Of a stretch of DNA of 64,000 nt, positions 36,942-45,857 are shown one piece after another. A program made the translations under genes and the position numbers. The notes beneath the pieces are model-generated. The model did no database searches, was not told the origin of the DNA, and saw only the letters and a list, made by a program, of their open reading frames with translations. Each line of letters starts with the position of its first letter. The stretch's first letter is position 1. Source of the stretch: Kitasatospora mediocidica KCTC 9733 (GTDB taxonomy: Bacteria > Actinomycetota > Actinomycetes > Streptomycetales > Streptomycetaceae); the NCBI RefSeq assembly GCF_000744225.1, contig NZ_JQLN01000005.1, forward strand, positions 186,001 to 250,000, in the 5' to 3' direction.

Positions 36942-38447
36942 TCAGCCGGTCCGGAGCGCGTCCAGGGCCAGCGTGAGACGGCGCAACGTCTCGGCGCGCC
37001 CGAGCAGTTCCATCGACTCGAAGAGCGGCGGGGAGATCCGCCGGCCGGTGACGGCCACCCGCAGCGGGGTGAAGGCGAACTTGGGCTTGATCCCGAGCCC
37101 CTCCACCAGCGCCTCGCGCAGCGCGGCCTGGATCGGCTCCGGGGTGAAGTCCGCCAGCTCCTCCAGCGCCTTGATGCTGGCCTCCAGGACCGGACGGGCG
37201 TCCTGGGTGAGCGCCTTGGCCGCGTCGTCCGGGTCGACCGCGAAGTCGGCCGGGTCGACGAAGAGGAAGCCCGCCATCTCGACGATCTCGCCCAGCACGA
37301 CCATCCGCTCCTGGGTCAGCGGAGCGGCCTTGGCCAGCAGCTCCAGCTGAGCGGGCGTCGGCTCGGCCGGCAGCAGGCCCGGGGCCTGGAGGTACGGCAG
37401 CAGCCGGCGGACGAACTCCTCGGGCGCCAGCTCGCGCAGGTGGCGGGCGTTGATCGCCTCGGCCTTCTTCAGGTCGAAGCGGGCCGGGTTGGCGTTCACC
37501 TTCGCGATGTCGAAGGCGGCGACCAGCTCGTCCATCGAGAAGTGGTCGTTGTCCTCGGAGAGCGACCAGCCCAGCAGCGCCAGGTAGTTGAGCAGGCCCT
37601 CGGGCAGGAAGCCGCGCTCGCGGTAGAGGTTGAGGCTGGCCTGCGGGTCGCGCTTGGACAGCTTCTTGTTGCCCTCGCCCATCACGTACGGCAGGTGCCC
37701 GAAGCGGGGGGTGGCGCCGGTGCCGACACCGATCTCGGCCAGCGCGGCGTAGAGCGCGATCTGGCGCGGCGTCGAGGAGAGCAGGTCCTCGCCGCGCAGC
37801 ACGTGGGTGATGCCCATCAGGGCGTCGTCCACCGGGTTGACCAGCGTGTAGAGCGGGGCGCCGTTGGCCCGGACGATGCCGTAGTCCGGCACGTCCTTGG
37901 GCTCGAAGCTGAGGGTGCCGCGGACCAGGTCGTCGAAGACGATGGTCGAGTCGGGCATCTTGAAGCGCAGGATCGGCTGACGGCCCTCGGCCCGGTAGGC
38001 GGCCTTCTGCTCGTCGGTCAGCGTGCGGCACTGGCCGTCGTAGCCGGACGGGCGGCCGGCCGCGCGGGCGGCGTCGCGGCGGGCGTCCAGCTCCTCGGTG
38101 CTGCAGAAGCACTCGTAAGCGTGGCCGGCCTCGTGCAGGCGGCGGGCGACATCCGCGTAGATGTCCATCCGCTGGGACTGCCGGTAGGGCTCGTGCGGGC
38201 CGCCGACCTCGGGGCCCTCGTCCCAGTCGAAGCCGAGCCAGCGCATCGCGCCGAGCAGCTGGTGGTAGGACTCCTCGGAGTCGCGGGCCGCGTCGGTGTC
38301 CTCGATCCGGAAGACCAGCTTGCCGCCGTGATGGCGGGCGAAGGCCCAGTTGAAGAGGGCCGTGCGGACCAGGCCGACGTGCGGGTTCCCGGTCGGGGAC
38401 GGACAGAAGCGAACCCGGACCGTGGGGTCCAGCTCGGTGTTAGCCAC
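36942..38447 (-). CDS. gltX: Glutamyl-tRNA synthetase
   Basis: A 501-residue class I aminoacyl-tRNA synthetase. The HIGH-type motif is [20 protein letters not shown] (HVGL at 23-26), and the KMSKS-type motif is KKLSKRDP near residue 260. CFCS and a later Cys suggest the family's zinc site. In actinomycetes this enzyme is non-discriminating and loads glutamate on both tRNA-Glu and tRNA-Gln, and both tRNA types lie directly downstream. GTG at 38447 overlaps the stop of the preceding fumarylacetoacetase-family gene by eight bases, so translation is coupled to it. Confidence 0.97.
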   Translation of the reverse strand: MANTELDPTVRVRFCPSPTGNPHVGLVRTALFNWAFARHHGGKLVFRIEDTDAARDSEESYHQLLGAMRWLGFDWDEGPEVGGPHEPYRQSQRMDIYADVARRLHEAGHAYECFCSTEELDARRDAARAAGRPSGYDGQCRTLTDEQKAAYRAEGRQPILRFKMPDSTIVFDDLVRGTLSFEPKDVPDYGIVRANGAPLYTLVNPVDDALMGITHVLRGEDLLSSTPRQIALYAALAEIGVGTGATPRFGHLPYVMGEGNKKLSKRDPQASLNLYRERGFLPEGLLNYLALLGWSLSEDNDHFSMDELVAAFDIAKVNANPARFDLKKAEAINARHLRELAPEEFVRRLLPYLQAPGLLPAEPTPAQLELLAKAAPLTQERMVVLGEIVEMAGFLFVDPADFAVDPDDAAKALTQDARPVLEASIKALEELADFTPEPIQAALREALVEGLGIKPKFAFTPLRVAVTGRRISPPLFESMELLGRAETLRRLTLALDALRTG

Positions 38448-39240
38448 GCTTGATCACCTTATTGGCGAGAGTGCCGATGCCTTCGATGGAGACGGCGACC
38501 TCGTCGCCGACGTTGAGCGGTCCGACACCCGCGGGGGTGCCGGTGAGGATGACGTCGCCCGGGAGCAGCGTCATCGCCTCCGAGATGTGCACGATCAGCT
38601 CGGCGATGGTGCGGACCATCAAGGAGGTCCGGCCGGTCTGCCGGAGTTCGCCGTTGACCGTGCAGGTGATGGCCAGGTCGGACGGGTCGAGTTCGGTCTC
38701 GATCCACGGTCCGAGCGGGCAGGCGGTGTCGAAACCCTTGGCCCGGGCCCACTGGCCCTCGCGCTGCTGGACGTCGCGGGCGGTCACGTCGTTGGCGCAG
38801 GTGTAGCCGAAGATCACCTCGGGCACCCGCTCCAGCGGGACCTCACGGCACATCCGGCCGATCACCACGGCCAGTTCCGCCTCGTGCTGGACGTCCGAGG
38901 AGAACGGCGGGTAGGCGATCGCCTCGGTGGGGCCGATCACCGAGGTGGACGGCTTGAAGAAGGTCAGCGGGGCGTCCGGCACCTGGTTGCCCAGTTCGGC
39001 GGCGTGCGCCGCGTAGTTGCGGCCGACCGCGACGATCTTGTTGGGCAGCATCGGGGTGAGCAGCCGGATGTCCTGCATCCGGTAGCTCTCGCCGCTCAGC
39101 TGGGGCGGTCCGAAGGGGTGGCCGGTCAGGGCGTGCACCACCAGCGACTCCGGTTGGGAGCTGTCGCCCTCGACCACGCCGAAGGAGACGCTGCCGGCGG
39201 CAGGGCTCCCTTCCCGGACAGAAAACCTGGCAATACGCAC
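38440..39240 (-). CDS. Fumarylacetoacetate hydrolase-family protein
   Basis: A 266-residue protein of the FAH superfamily, which hydrolyses or decarboxylates 2,4-diketo-type acids using Mg2+. The family's core is seen in [31 protein letters not shown] and [11 protein letters not shown] with the metal-binding Glu. [13 protein letters not shown] and [14 protein letters not shown] follow, then [10 protein letters not shown] near the C-terminus. The true substrate is unknown; it could be a bacterial acylpyruvase or hydratase. The start is GTG at 39240. It overlaps gltX by eight bases, an arrangement kept in streptomycetes without a known metabolic reason. Confidence 0.9.
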   Translation of the reverse strand: MRIARFSVREGSPAAGSVSFGVVEGDSSQPESLVVHALTGHPFGPPQLSGESYRMQDIRLLTPMLPNKIVAVGRNYAAHAAELGNQVPDAPLTFFKPSTSVIGPTEAIAYPPFSSDVQHEAELAVVIGRMCREVPLERVPEVIFGYTCANDVTARDVQQREGQWARAKGFDTACPLGPWIETELDPSDLAITCTVNGELRQTGRTSLMVRTIAELIVHISEAMTLLPGDVILTGTPAGVGPLNVGDEVAVSIEGIGTLANKVIKRG

Positions 39241-39300
39241 GGCTTGGCAACCTTTCGGTGCTGCGGAGATTCAGCCCCAGGCTATCGCCAGGGAACGCCG

Positions 39301-39333
39301 GAGGGCGCCGCCATTACTGCTGGCGGCGCCCTC
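39301..39333 (-). terminator. Terminator of the small gene at 39346
   Basis: GAGGGCGCCGCC (39301-39312) pairs perfectly with GGCGGCGCCCTC (39322-39333), loop of nine bases, 12 bases after the stop codon of the leftward small ORF. Confidence 0.8.
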
Positions 39334-39345
39334 GGATGCGCGAAG

Positions 39346-39564
39346 TCAGGCCCGCTGCTCGGGGACCGTCATCAGGATCGTGCGGCGCGGGTTGGCCGTG
39401 CTGGTCGGCAGCTCGGCGGCGTACTCGACCGGCTCCTGCGAGGCGCGGGCGCCCGGCAGCTTGCTGAAGTCCTCGACCGAGGCCAGGGTCGTCCGGCGCG
39501 GGTTCGCCGTGGGACGGGAGCCGAGCGTCGACTTGGGGGCCGACTTGGGCGACTTCAGGGACAT
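39346..39564 (-). CDS. Small protein with two NPRRT repeats
   Basis: A 72-residue basic protein that I do not recognise. It starts MSLKSPKSAPKSTLGSRP. It contains the same short motif twice, PTANPRRTTLASV near residue 20 and STANPRRTILMTV near residue 57, separated by an acidic middle (VEDFSKLPGARASQEPVEY). There is no signal peptide or membrane helix. ATG at 39564 has GAGG a few bases upstream, and a terminator follows, so it looks like a true gene. It is divergent from the first conservon and a CRP-like palindrome lies 112 bases upstream. The motif could be a protein-binding or modification site; that is speculation. Confidence 0.7.
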   Translation of the reverse strand: MSLKSPKSAPKSTLGSRPTANPRRTTLASVEDFSKLPGARASQEPVEYAAELPTSTANPRRTILMTVPEQRA

Positions 39565-40146
39565 TGCGTCACACCTCAGGTTGGGGCCGCCCCGGCGGGG
39601 CGAACTGCGGAACTACACCGAGCCAGGGTAGAGATCTCTTTCCACAGTCACCGTGACCAAAGCTACACATTGGCCTGTGATTTTGCTCACAAATCGGCGC
39701 CCAAGGCCCGCATAGTGGATATTTCACCCAAGAAGGAAATTCCGACAATCGGGCAGTATCCGGCATATCGGGAACCCGCTGGGGCGGCGAGGCTTGAGCA
39801 TCCGAACACCAACTGTCCGATAAGGGCGGAATCCACCGCTTTGGACCCACCGTCCGTGAGGCCGCGCGCGCACTCGGTAGCTCCCGACCGGGGCCCACCC
39901 CGCCCCTTGTTGGAGTTCCCCCGCTGTGCTGGAATGCCACGAACCGCCGGAGGTGAACCCTCCTTGGCACTGCGACCGCCGCGAACTGCGATCCATCGAC
40001 CGCACGCCGGACACCCGCAGTGCGGAGGACCTACCCACGGCGGCTCGTGTGCATTCCCGGATCAGCCGGGGTGTAGATATCGAAACTCGACACCGCCCCG
40101 TCCTCGGCAACGCGGAGGGGCGCCCGGTCCAGAGGTTGCGACGCCA
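39565..40146. other. Divergent control region of the small gene and conservon 1
   Basis: A gap of about 580 bases between divergent genes, unusually long and AT-richer between 39640 and 39780. It holds a CRP-like palindrome (39676-39691). Open frames run through it on both strands but are continuations of the frames of cvnA1 or its antisense; none looks like a gene. Confidence 0.55.
39676..39691. promoter_or_regulatory. CRP-like palindrome
   Basis: TGTGA-TTTTGC-TCACA is a perfect match to the half-sites of the general CRP consensus. It lies 112 bases before the small gene at 39564 and about 455 before cvnA1. Streptomyces Crp is reported to prefer GTG-N6-GNCAC, which this site matches except for the G. 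Function is inferred. Confidence 0.45.
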
Positions 40147-43100
40147 GTGCAGGGACGTTTCAAAAGGGGTAGCGGCGCCGCGGGCCACCCGGAGTCGCGC
40201 GAACCCCTCACCAGCCCCGACCAGCCGGCGCCCGACGCCGTGCCGGGCGACCAGCTGATCAACGGTGCCCCCGAAGCTGAGTCCGACGCCGAGGAGAGCG
40301 CCGCCGGCAGCCGGCTCAGCCGCGCCAAGCTGCGTGGCTCGCTCAACCGCCGTCGCGCCACCGGCCTGGGCCGGATCCGGCTGCGCAACTGGCGCATCCG
40401 GACCCGCCTGATCGCGCTGCTGCTGCTCCCCGTGGTGGTCGCCATGGTCCTCGGTGGTCTGCGCGTGCAGTCCTCGATGCAGAACTCCAGCCAGCTGGCC
40501 CAGATGGCCAACCTGAGCGACCTGGCAACGCGTGCCACCGCACTGGCCGACGCGCTGGAGACCGAGCGCGACATCAGCGCCGGCCCGCTCACCCAGACCG
40601 GCCAGGCCAACGACGGGGTCGAGGCGGCGCGCAAGCAGACCGACGACCTCAACAAGGCGTACAACGCGCGCGCCGACAGCTTCGACGGCATCGACCTCTC
40701 CGGCGGCAACTCGCTGCTGATGCAGGTCCGCAAGGACATGATGCTGCTGCCGGACGTCCGCCCCAACGCCTACAAGCAGCCCGACAACATCGAGTCGACG
40801 ATCACCAGTTACGACACGATGATCAAGGACCTGCTGTCGATCAGCCAGGACATCGCCCTGGCCTCGGCCAACCCCGACCTGGTCAAGGCCACCCGCGCAC
40901 TCCAGCAGTTCTCCCTCGAGAAGGAGAGCAGCTCGATGACGCGCGCGCTGATCAGCGCCGCGCTGGCCCACCCGGGCGGCGCCAGCATGAGCGAGTCGGA
41001 CCAGAGCTTCGGTGTCCGCCTGCAGACCTCGTACGACAACGCGGTCACCAACTTCAACGACATCTACGGCAACACCGCCGCGCAGAAGTTGCGGACCCGG
41101 CTGAGCTACAACTCCGAGATCGCCGCGTCCAACCGCTACGCGCAGCAGGTGATGCAGGCCAACGGCATCCAGTCGGCCGACCCGCGCACCTACCTCGACT
41201 GGTACGAGCAGTCCAGCACGCTGATCGACAACGAGCGGGCGATCGAGAACCTGCTGCTGGAGCAGCTCAAGGGCGAGGCCCAGAAGCTCCAGTCGGCCGC
41301 CGACACCGAGACCATCCTCAACGGCGTGCTGATCGCGCTGGTGCTCTTCGTCGCCGTCCTCGGCGCGGCCCTGGTGGCCCGCTCGATGGTGCGCTCGTTG
41401 ACCAAGCTGCAGACCGCCGCCGAGGACGTCGCCGAGCGGCGACTGCCCGAGCTGGTCAAGACGCTCTCCGAGAGCGACCCGCACGACGTGGACGTCACCG
41501 TCGACCCGGTCGGCATCGACTCCGCGGACGAGATCGGCCACGTGGCCCACGCCTTCGACATGGTGCACCGCGAGGCGGTCCGACTGGCCGCCGAACAGGC
41601 GCTGCTGCGAGGCAACATCAACGCGATGTTCACCAACCTCTCGCGCCGCAGCCAGGGCCTCATCCAGCGCCAGCTCTCGCTGATCTCGGAGCTCGAGAGC
41701 CGCGAGGCCGACCCCGACCAGCTCGCCAGCCTCTTCAAGCTCGACCACCTCGCGACCCGCATGCGCCGCAACGGCGAAAACCTCCTCGTCCTCGCGGGCG
41801 AGGACCCGGGCCGCCGCTGGACCCGTCCCGTCCCGCTGGTCGACGTGCTGCGCGCCGCCGCCTCCGAGGTGGAGCAGTACGAGCGCATCGAACTGGCCGC
41901 CGTCCCCTCCGCCGAGGTCGCCGGCCGCGTCGTCAACGACCTCGTCCACCTGCTCGCCGAGCTGCTGGAGAACGCCACCTCGTTCTCCAGCCCGCAGACC
42001 CGCGTGCGGGTCACCGGCCACGCGCTGCCGGACGGCCGGGTGCTCGTCGAGATCCACGACACCGGCATCGGCCTCAGCCCCGACGACCTCGCCGACATCA
42101 ACGAGCGGCTCGCCAGCCCGCCCACCGTCGACGTCTCGGTCTCGCGCCGCATGGGCCTCTTCGTGGTCGGCCGCCTCTCGCTGCGCCACGGCATCCGGAT
42201 CCAGCTGCGCCCCAGCGACTCCGGCGGCACCACCGCGCTGGTCATGCTCCCGGTGGACGTCACCAACTCCGCCGACCGCCGCGCGCCGGGGACCCGCCCG
42301 CCCGGCGGCCCGGCGGGCAAGCAGCAGCGCGGGGTCGGCCCGACGCCGCGCCAGCAGCGGCCGCTCGCGGCCGGCGCCGACGCCCCCGGTGGGCGTCCCG
42401 CACCCGCGCTCGGTCAGGGTCCCGGCGGTGGACAGACCGCCCCCGGTGGCCGTCCGCAGCTCCCCCAGGGCCCGCAGGGACCGGGTGCACCCGGTGCCCC
42501 GACGCAGGGCCGGCCGGCCCCGACGGCTCCCGGTGCGCCGGGTGCCCCGGGCATGCCGACCGCTCCGGCCCAGGGTTCGCCCAGCGGCGGCCTGCCGACC
42601 CGCGCGGTCGGCCAGTCGCTGCGCGAGACGCCTCCCGGTCAGCCGCCGCGCCGCGGGGCCGAGCGCCCCGGCGCGCCGGCCGCTGGTGCCGGTGGTGCCG
42701 GTCTGCCGCGCCGCGGCCAGCAGCAGGAGCAGGGCCCCCGGTCCGCTGCGCAGGGTCCCCGCCCGGGTCAGGAACGCCCCCGCACGGGTGCCGAGCTGCC
42801 CCAGCACGGCCGGCCCGAGCAGGCCGACCGCCCGCAGGGTCCCGGTGCCCCGCAGGGCGCCCGGCCCGACGAGCTGCCGCAGCGCCAGCAGCGCAACCCG
42901 TTCGAGCGCAAGCAGCAGCCGCAGGGCCAGCGCCCGCCGCAGGGCCCCGGCCAGGGCCCGATGCCCGGCCAGGGCCCCGCTCAGGGCCAGGGTCCCGGTC
43001 AGGGCCAGCGACGGCCGCAGGGCCGCCCGGGCCAGGGCGCGCCGATGCCCCGGCAGCAGCAGCCCCAGGGCCCCGGCCCGCAGGGCCAGGAGACCCGGCA

Positions 43101-44148
43101 GCAGCCGGCCGTCGGCCAGGGCGCCCCGCAGGCAGCCCCGCAGGCGATGCCCCAGGGCATGCCGCAGGCAGCTCCGCAGGCGCCCCAGGCTCCGCAGGCA
43201 CCGCAGGCACCGCAGGCACCGCAGGTCGCCCCGGTGGAGAGCACCGTGCAGTTCGCCCGGCCGCGCTTCGAGGCCAGCGAGATCGACCCGCGCGACCCGC
43301 TGGGCCTCGGCCTGGTCGAGCCCGTACTGCCGAGCGTGGCCAGCCCGGCTGCCCGGCCGCAGGCTCCCCAGCCGCAGCAGCAGTACCAGGCCCCGCCGCA
43401 GCAGCAGTACGCCCAGCAGCAGGCTCCGCAGATGGCCCTGCCGCCCCGTCAGCAGCAGGCCGAGCACGGACCGGCCCAGGGCGGTGGCGCGCAGGACGAA
43501 CAGTGGTTCCGCACCGGCGGCGCCAGCCGGATGGCCTCGGTCCAGGTGAACGCCCCGCAGCAGGACGGCCAGCAGCAGGAACGGCCCCGGCCGTACCAGC
43601 CGCAGCGTCCCGGGACCAGCGCCCCCGGCTTCACGCCGGAGCAGGAGCAGGCGCAGCAGGCCCAGGAGCAGGCCCGTCGGCAGGCCCAGCAGCACCAGCA
43701 GGCGCAGCAGCAGGCCCAGCCGCTCGACGGCCAGCCGGACGCCCCGTGGCGCCCGTCCGCCAACGACGAGCGCTGGCGCCGGGCCGAGCAGCTGCGCGAG
43801 CCCAGCTCCAGCGGGGTCACCATGTCGGGCCTGCCCCGGCGGACCCCGCAGGCCAACCTGGTCTCCGGCACCGCCGAGGCGGCGCCGCTGACCGGTCCGC
43901 AGGTCTCGCGCGCTCCCGAGGAGGTCCGGGGCCGGCTCACCAACCTGCGCCGCGGCATCCAGCAGGGCCGCCGGGCAGGCGCCGAGGCGACCCAGGGCAT
44001 CCCGATCACCCCCCAGCAGTTCGACGGTTCAGCCCCCGGCAGTGCCAGTGACGGCCAGGGCGACTACCGTGCCCAGTCACCGGACGGTGGCTTCGGCAAC
44101 GGAAGCCTTGGCAGCAACGGCTTCGGCACAGACAACCAGGAGCGTTGA
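40147..44148 (+). CDS. cvnA1: Conservon sensor kinase-like protein CvnA, first cluster
   Basis: A 1333-residue membrane protein. A charged N-terminus (QGRFKRGSGAAG) precedes TM1 (LIALLLLPVVVAMVLGGLRV, about 87-107). An extracytoplasmic nitrate/nitrite-sensing-type helical domain, TM2 (about 393-418) and a HAMP-like linker follow. Next come LSRRSQGLIQRQL and LDHLATRMRRNGENLLVLAG at the dimerisation region. The HATPase domain has LLAELLENATSFSSP near 599 and VEIHDTGIGLSPDD near 635. Residues about 720-1190 are a very long Pro/Gln/Gly-rich tail, ending with EEVRGRLTNLRRGIQQGR shared with CvnA2. GTG at 40147 matches the usual QGRFKR start. In conservons CvnA interacts with CvnB, and the system behaves like a membrane-bound GPCR-type complex. 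The symbol is by position with S. coelicolor. Confidence 0.93.
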   Translation: MQGRFKRGSGAAGHPESREPLTSPDQPAPDAVPGDQLINGAPEAESDAEESAAGSRLSRAKLRGSLNRRRATGLGRIRLRNWRIRTRLIALLLLPVVVAMVLGGLRVQSSMQNSSQLAQMANLSDLATRATALADALETERDISAGPLTQTGQANDGVEAARKQTDDLNKAYNARADSFDGIDLSGGNSLLMQVRKDMMLLPDVRPNAYKQPDNIESTITSYDTMIKDLLSISQDIALASANPDLVKATRALQQFSLEKESSSMTRALISAALAHPGGASMSESDQSFGVRLQTSYDNAVTNFNDIYGNTAAQKLRTRLSYNSEIAASNRYAQQVMQANGIQSADPRTYLDWYEQSSTLIDNERAIENLLLEQLKGEAQKLQSAADTETILNGVLIALVLFVAVLGAALVARSMVRSLTKLQTAAEDVAERRLPELVKTLSESDPHDVDVTVDPVGIDSADEIGHVAHAFDMVHREAVRLAAEQALLRGNINAMFTNLSRRSQGLIQRQLSLISELESREADPDQLASLFKLDHLATRMRRNGENLLVLAGEDPGRRWTRPVPLVDVLRAAASEVEQYERIELAAVPSAEVAGRVVNDLVHLLAELLENATSFSSPQTRVRVTGHALPDGRVLVEIHDTGIGLSPDDLADINERLASPPTVDVSVSRRMGLFVVGRLSLRHGIRIQLRPSDSGGTTALVMLPVDVTNSADRRAPGTRPPGGPAGKQQRGVGPTPRQQRPLAAGADAPGGRPAPALGQGPGGGQTAPGGRPQLPQGPQGPGAPGAPTQGRPAPTAPGAPGAPGMPTAPAQGSPSGGLPTRAVGQSLRETPPGQPPRRGAERPGAPAAGAGGAGLPRRGQQQEQGPRSAAQGPRPGQERPRTGAELPQHGRPEQADRPQGPGAPQGARPDELPQRQQRNPFERKQQPQGQRPPQGPGQGPMPGQGPAQGQGPGQGQRRPQGRPGQGAPMPRQQQPQGPGPQGQETRQQPAVGQGAPQAAPQAMPQGMPQAAPQAPQAPQAPQAPQAPQVAPVESTVQFARPRFEASEIDPRDPLGLGLVEPVLPSVASPAARPQAPQPQQQYQAPPQQQYAQQQAPQMALPPRQQQAEHGPAQGGGAQDEQWFRTGGASRMASVQVNAPQQDGQQQERPRPYQPQRPGTSAPGFTPEQEQAQQAQEQARRQAQQHQQAQQQAQPLDGQPDAPWRPSANDERWRRAEQLREPSSSGVTMSGLPRRTPQANLVSGTAEAAPLTGPQVSRAPEEVRGRLTNLRRGIQQGRRAGAEATQGIPITPQQFDGSAPGSASDGQGDYRAQSPDGGFGNGSLGSNGFGTDNQER

Positions 44149-44149
44149 G

Positions 44150-44572
44150 TTGAGTCAGATGAGTCAGGCAGCCAGCAATCTGAACTGGCTGATCACCAAT
44201 TTCGTGGACAACACCCCCGGGGTGTCGCACACGGTGGTGGTCTCCGCCGACGGTCTCCTGCTCGCCATGTCCGAGGGCTTCCCTCGTGACCGCGCCGACC
44301 AGCTCGCCGCCGTCGCCTCCGGCCTCACCTCCCTCACGTCCGGCGCCAGCCGGATCTTCGAGGGCGGCGACGTCAACCAGACCGTCGTGGAGATGGAGCG
44401 CGGCTTCCTCTTCCTGATGGCGGTCTCGGACGGCTCCTCGCTGGCCGTCCTCTCCTCCCCGGACTCGGACATCGGCCTGGTCGGCTACGAGATGGCCCTG
44501 CTCGTCGACCGCGCCGGTGCCGTCCTCACCCCCGCCCTGCGCGCCGAACTCCAAGGCAGCCTCCTGCACTGA
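44150..44572 (+). CDS. cvnB1: Roadblock/LC7 protein CvnB, first cluster
   Basis: A 140-residue cytoplasmic protein of the roadblock/LC7 family, which in eukaryotes and Myxococcus (MglB) acts on small GTPases. It reads LNWLITNFVDNTPGVSHTVV, SADGLLLAMSEGFPRDRADQ and ends ALRAELQGSLLH. The start is TTG at 44150 because AGGAG (44138-44142) lies seven bases before it; the in-frame ATG at 44159 is 16 bases away. It starts two bases after the cvnA stop. It differs from the second-cluster copy at very few residues. Confidence 0.93.
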   Translation: MSQMSQAASNLNWLITNFVDNTPGVSHTVVVSADGLLLAMSEGFPRDRADQLAAVASGLTSLTSGASRIFEGGDVNQTVVEMERGFLFLMAVSDGSSLAVLSSPDSDIGLVGYEMALLVDRAGAVLTPALRAELQGSLLH

Positions 44573-44590
44573 CAGGGACCACCATCACCC

Positions 44591-44619
44591 GTCGGGCCTG
44601 ATCCCGTGCCAGGCCCGAC
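44591..44619 (+). other. Hairpin in the cvnB1-cvnC1 spacer
   Basis: GTCGGGCCTG (44591-44600) pairs perfectly with CAGGCCCGAC (44610-44619). It lies inside the operon, so it may set the ratio of upstream to downstream products by partial termination or mRNA processing. The second conservon has a longer, different spacer. Confidence 0.5.
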
Positions 44620-44674
44620 GACGACCTACCCCCAGAGCTGACGCAGGCTCAGCCGCAGTGCTAGGAGGACCTAG

Positions 44675-45100
44675 ATGACCCCGCCCCCGACACCGGCCGG
44701 TTCCTACGGCAACGGGTACGGCTCCGGCTACGGCGACCAGGACAACGGCGGCTACGAGCAGCAGCCGTTGGTCCGCCCGTACGCGATGACCGGTGGCCGC
44801 ACCCGCCCGCGCTACCAGCTCGCGATCGAGGCACTGATCTCGACCACGGCCACCGCGGACCGCACCGGCGGCCTGCTGCCCGAGCACCAGCGGATCGTCC
44901 AGCTGTGCCGCGAGGTCAAGTCGGTCGCCGAGATCTCGGCGCTGGCCGGGGTGCCGTTGGGGGTGGCCCGGATCCTCGTGGCCGACCTCGCCGAAGCCGG
45001 CCTCGTCGCCATCCACCAGCCCGCCGCCGCCGGCGAGTCGGGCGGAACGCCGGACGTCACGCTGCTCGAAAGGGTCCTCAGTGGACTTCGCAAGCTCTAG
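44675..45100 (+). CDS. cvnC1: DUF742 protein CvnC, first cluster
   Basis: A 141-residue cytoplasmic protein of the conservon DUF742 family. A Gly/Tyr-rich N-terminus (SYGNGYGSGYGDQDNGGYEQQ) precedes LVRPYAMTGGRTRPRYQLAIEALI. A helical, winged-helix-like part follows (LPEHQRIVQLCREVKSVAEISALAGVPLGVARILVADLAEAGLVAIH). ATG at 44675 follows AGGAGG. Its last 20 bases overlap cvnD1, indicating coupled translation. DUF742 proteins bind CvnB and CvnD in vitro in S. coelicolor systems. Confidence 0.93.
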   Translation: MTPPPTPAGSYGNGYGSGYGDQDNGGYEQQPLVRPYAMTGGRTRPRYQLAIEALISTTATADRTGGLLPEHQRIVQLCREVKSVAEISALAGVPLGVARILVADLAEAGLVAIHQPAAAGESGGTPDVTLLERVLSGLRKL

Positions 45101-45665
45101 CCCCGCGGCCGCCACACGAGCCACCACCTCCGCGAAGATCGTCGTCGCAGGCGGCTTCGGCGTCGGCAAAACCACCCTCGTCGGCGCCGTCTCCGAGATC
45201 AACCCCCTGCGCACCGAAGCCGTCATGACCAGCGCCAGCGCCGGCATCGACGACCTCACCCACACCGCAGGCAAAACGACCACCACGGTCGCCATGGACT
45301 TCGGCCGCATCACCCTCGACGAAGACCTCATCCTCTACCTCTTCGGCACCCCCGGCCAGGACCGCTTCTGGTTCATGTGGGACGACCTCGTCCGCGGCGC
45401 CATCGGCGCCGTCGTCCTCGTCGACACCCGCCGCCTCGCCGACTGCTTCCCCGCCCTCGACTACTTCGAGAACAGCGGACTCCCCTTCGTCGTCGCCCTC
45501 AACGGCTTCGACGGACACCAGCCCCACACCTCCGACGAAGTCCGCGAAGCACTCCAACTCGGACCCGACACCCCCATCGTCACCCTCGACGCACGACGCC
45601 GAGACAGCGCCAAAAGCGCCCTCATCACCCTCGTCGAGCACGCCCTCCTCGCCCGCCTCCGATGA
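45081..45665 (+). CDS. cvnD1: Small GTPase CvnD, first cluster
   Basis: A 194-residue Ras-like/ATP-GTP-binding protein of conservons. The P-loop is VVAGGFGVGKTTLVGAVSEI. The switch region has TVAMDFGRITLDEDLILYLFGTPGQDRF, where FGTPGQDR matches the DxxGQ class. Specificity is seen in ALNGFDG, an N-x-x-D-like loop. The start is GTG at 45081, inside cvnC1. Its sequence and flanks are identical, base for base over 641 positions, to the second cvnD. The codon use is C-ending and more uniform than in its neighbours. Confidence 0.95.
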   Translation: MDFASSSPAAATRATTSAKIVVAGGFGVGKTTLVGAVSEINPLRTEAVMTSASAGIDDLTHTAGKTTTTVAMDFGRITLDEDLILYLFGTPGQDRFWFMWDDLVRGAIGAVVLVDTRRLADCFPALDYFENSGLPFVVALNGFDGHQPHTSDEVREALQLGPDTPIVTLDARRRDSAKSALITLVEHALLARLR

Positions 45666-45712
45666 GGAGGGGCCCGCTCCTCGCCCCCCTCCGGTAGGCA
45701 CCGTACGACCCG

Positions 45713-45746
45713 CAGCGGGGGCTCCGGAGCCCGGAGTTCCCCGCTG
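45713..45746 (+). terminator. Terminator of the first conservon
   Basis: CAGCGGGG (45713-45720) pairs with CCCCGCTG (45739-45746). An inner CTCCGG/CGGAG-type pairing extends the stem. Confidence 0.75.
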
Positions 45747-45782
45747 TGTATCGCATAACGGTTCGGTAGGCATTTCGGACGT

Positions 45783-45857
45783 TTTCGTCACACTTCGTAG
45801 TCGTCCTGATTCATTCGGCTCCACACGCCGGAGAGTTTGAACGCTCCTGTGACGAAA
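45783..45857. promoter_or_regulatory. Spaced inverted repeat upstream of cvnA2
   Basis: TTTCGTCAC (45783-45791) and GTGACGAAA (45849-45857) are perfect complements separated by 57 bases, in the presumed promoter region of the second conservon. This could be a looped operator pair. No known regulator is assigned. Confidence 0.4.

Noticed and set aside
39724..43695. A 1323-codon minus-strand ORF opposite cvnA1
   Set aside because: It is antisense to the cvnA1 coding region and is open only because of strong third-position GC; its product is Leu/Gly/Arg/Val-rich and matches no family.
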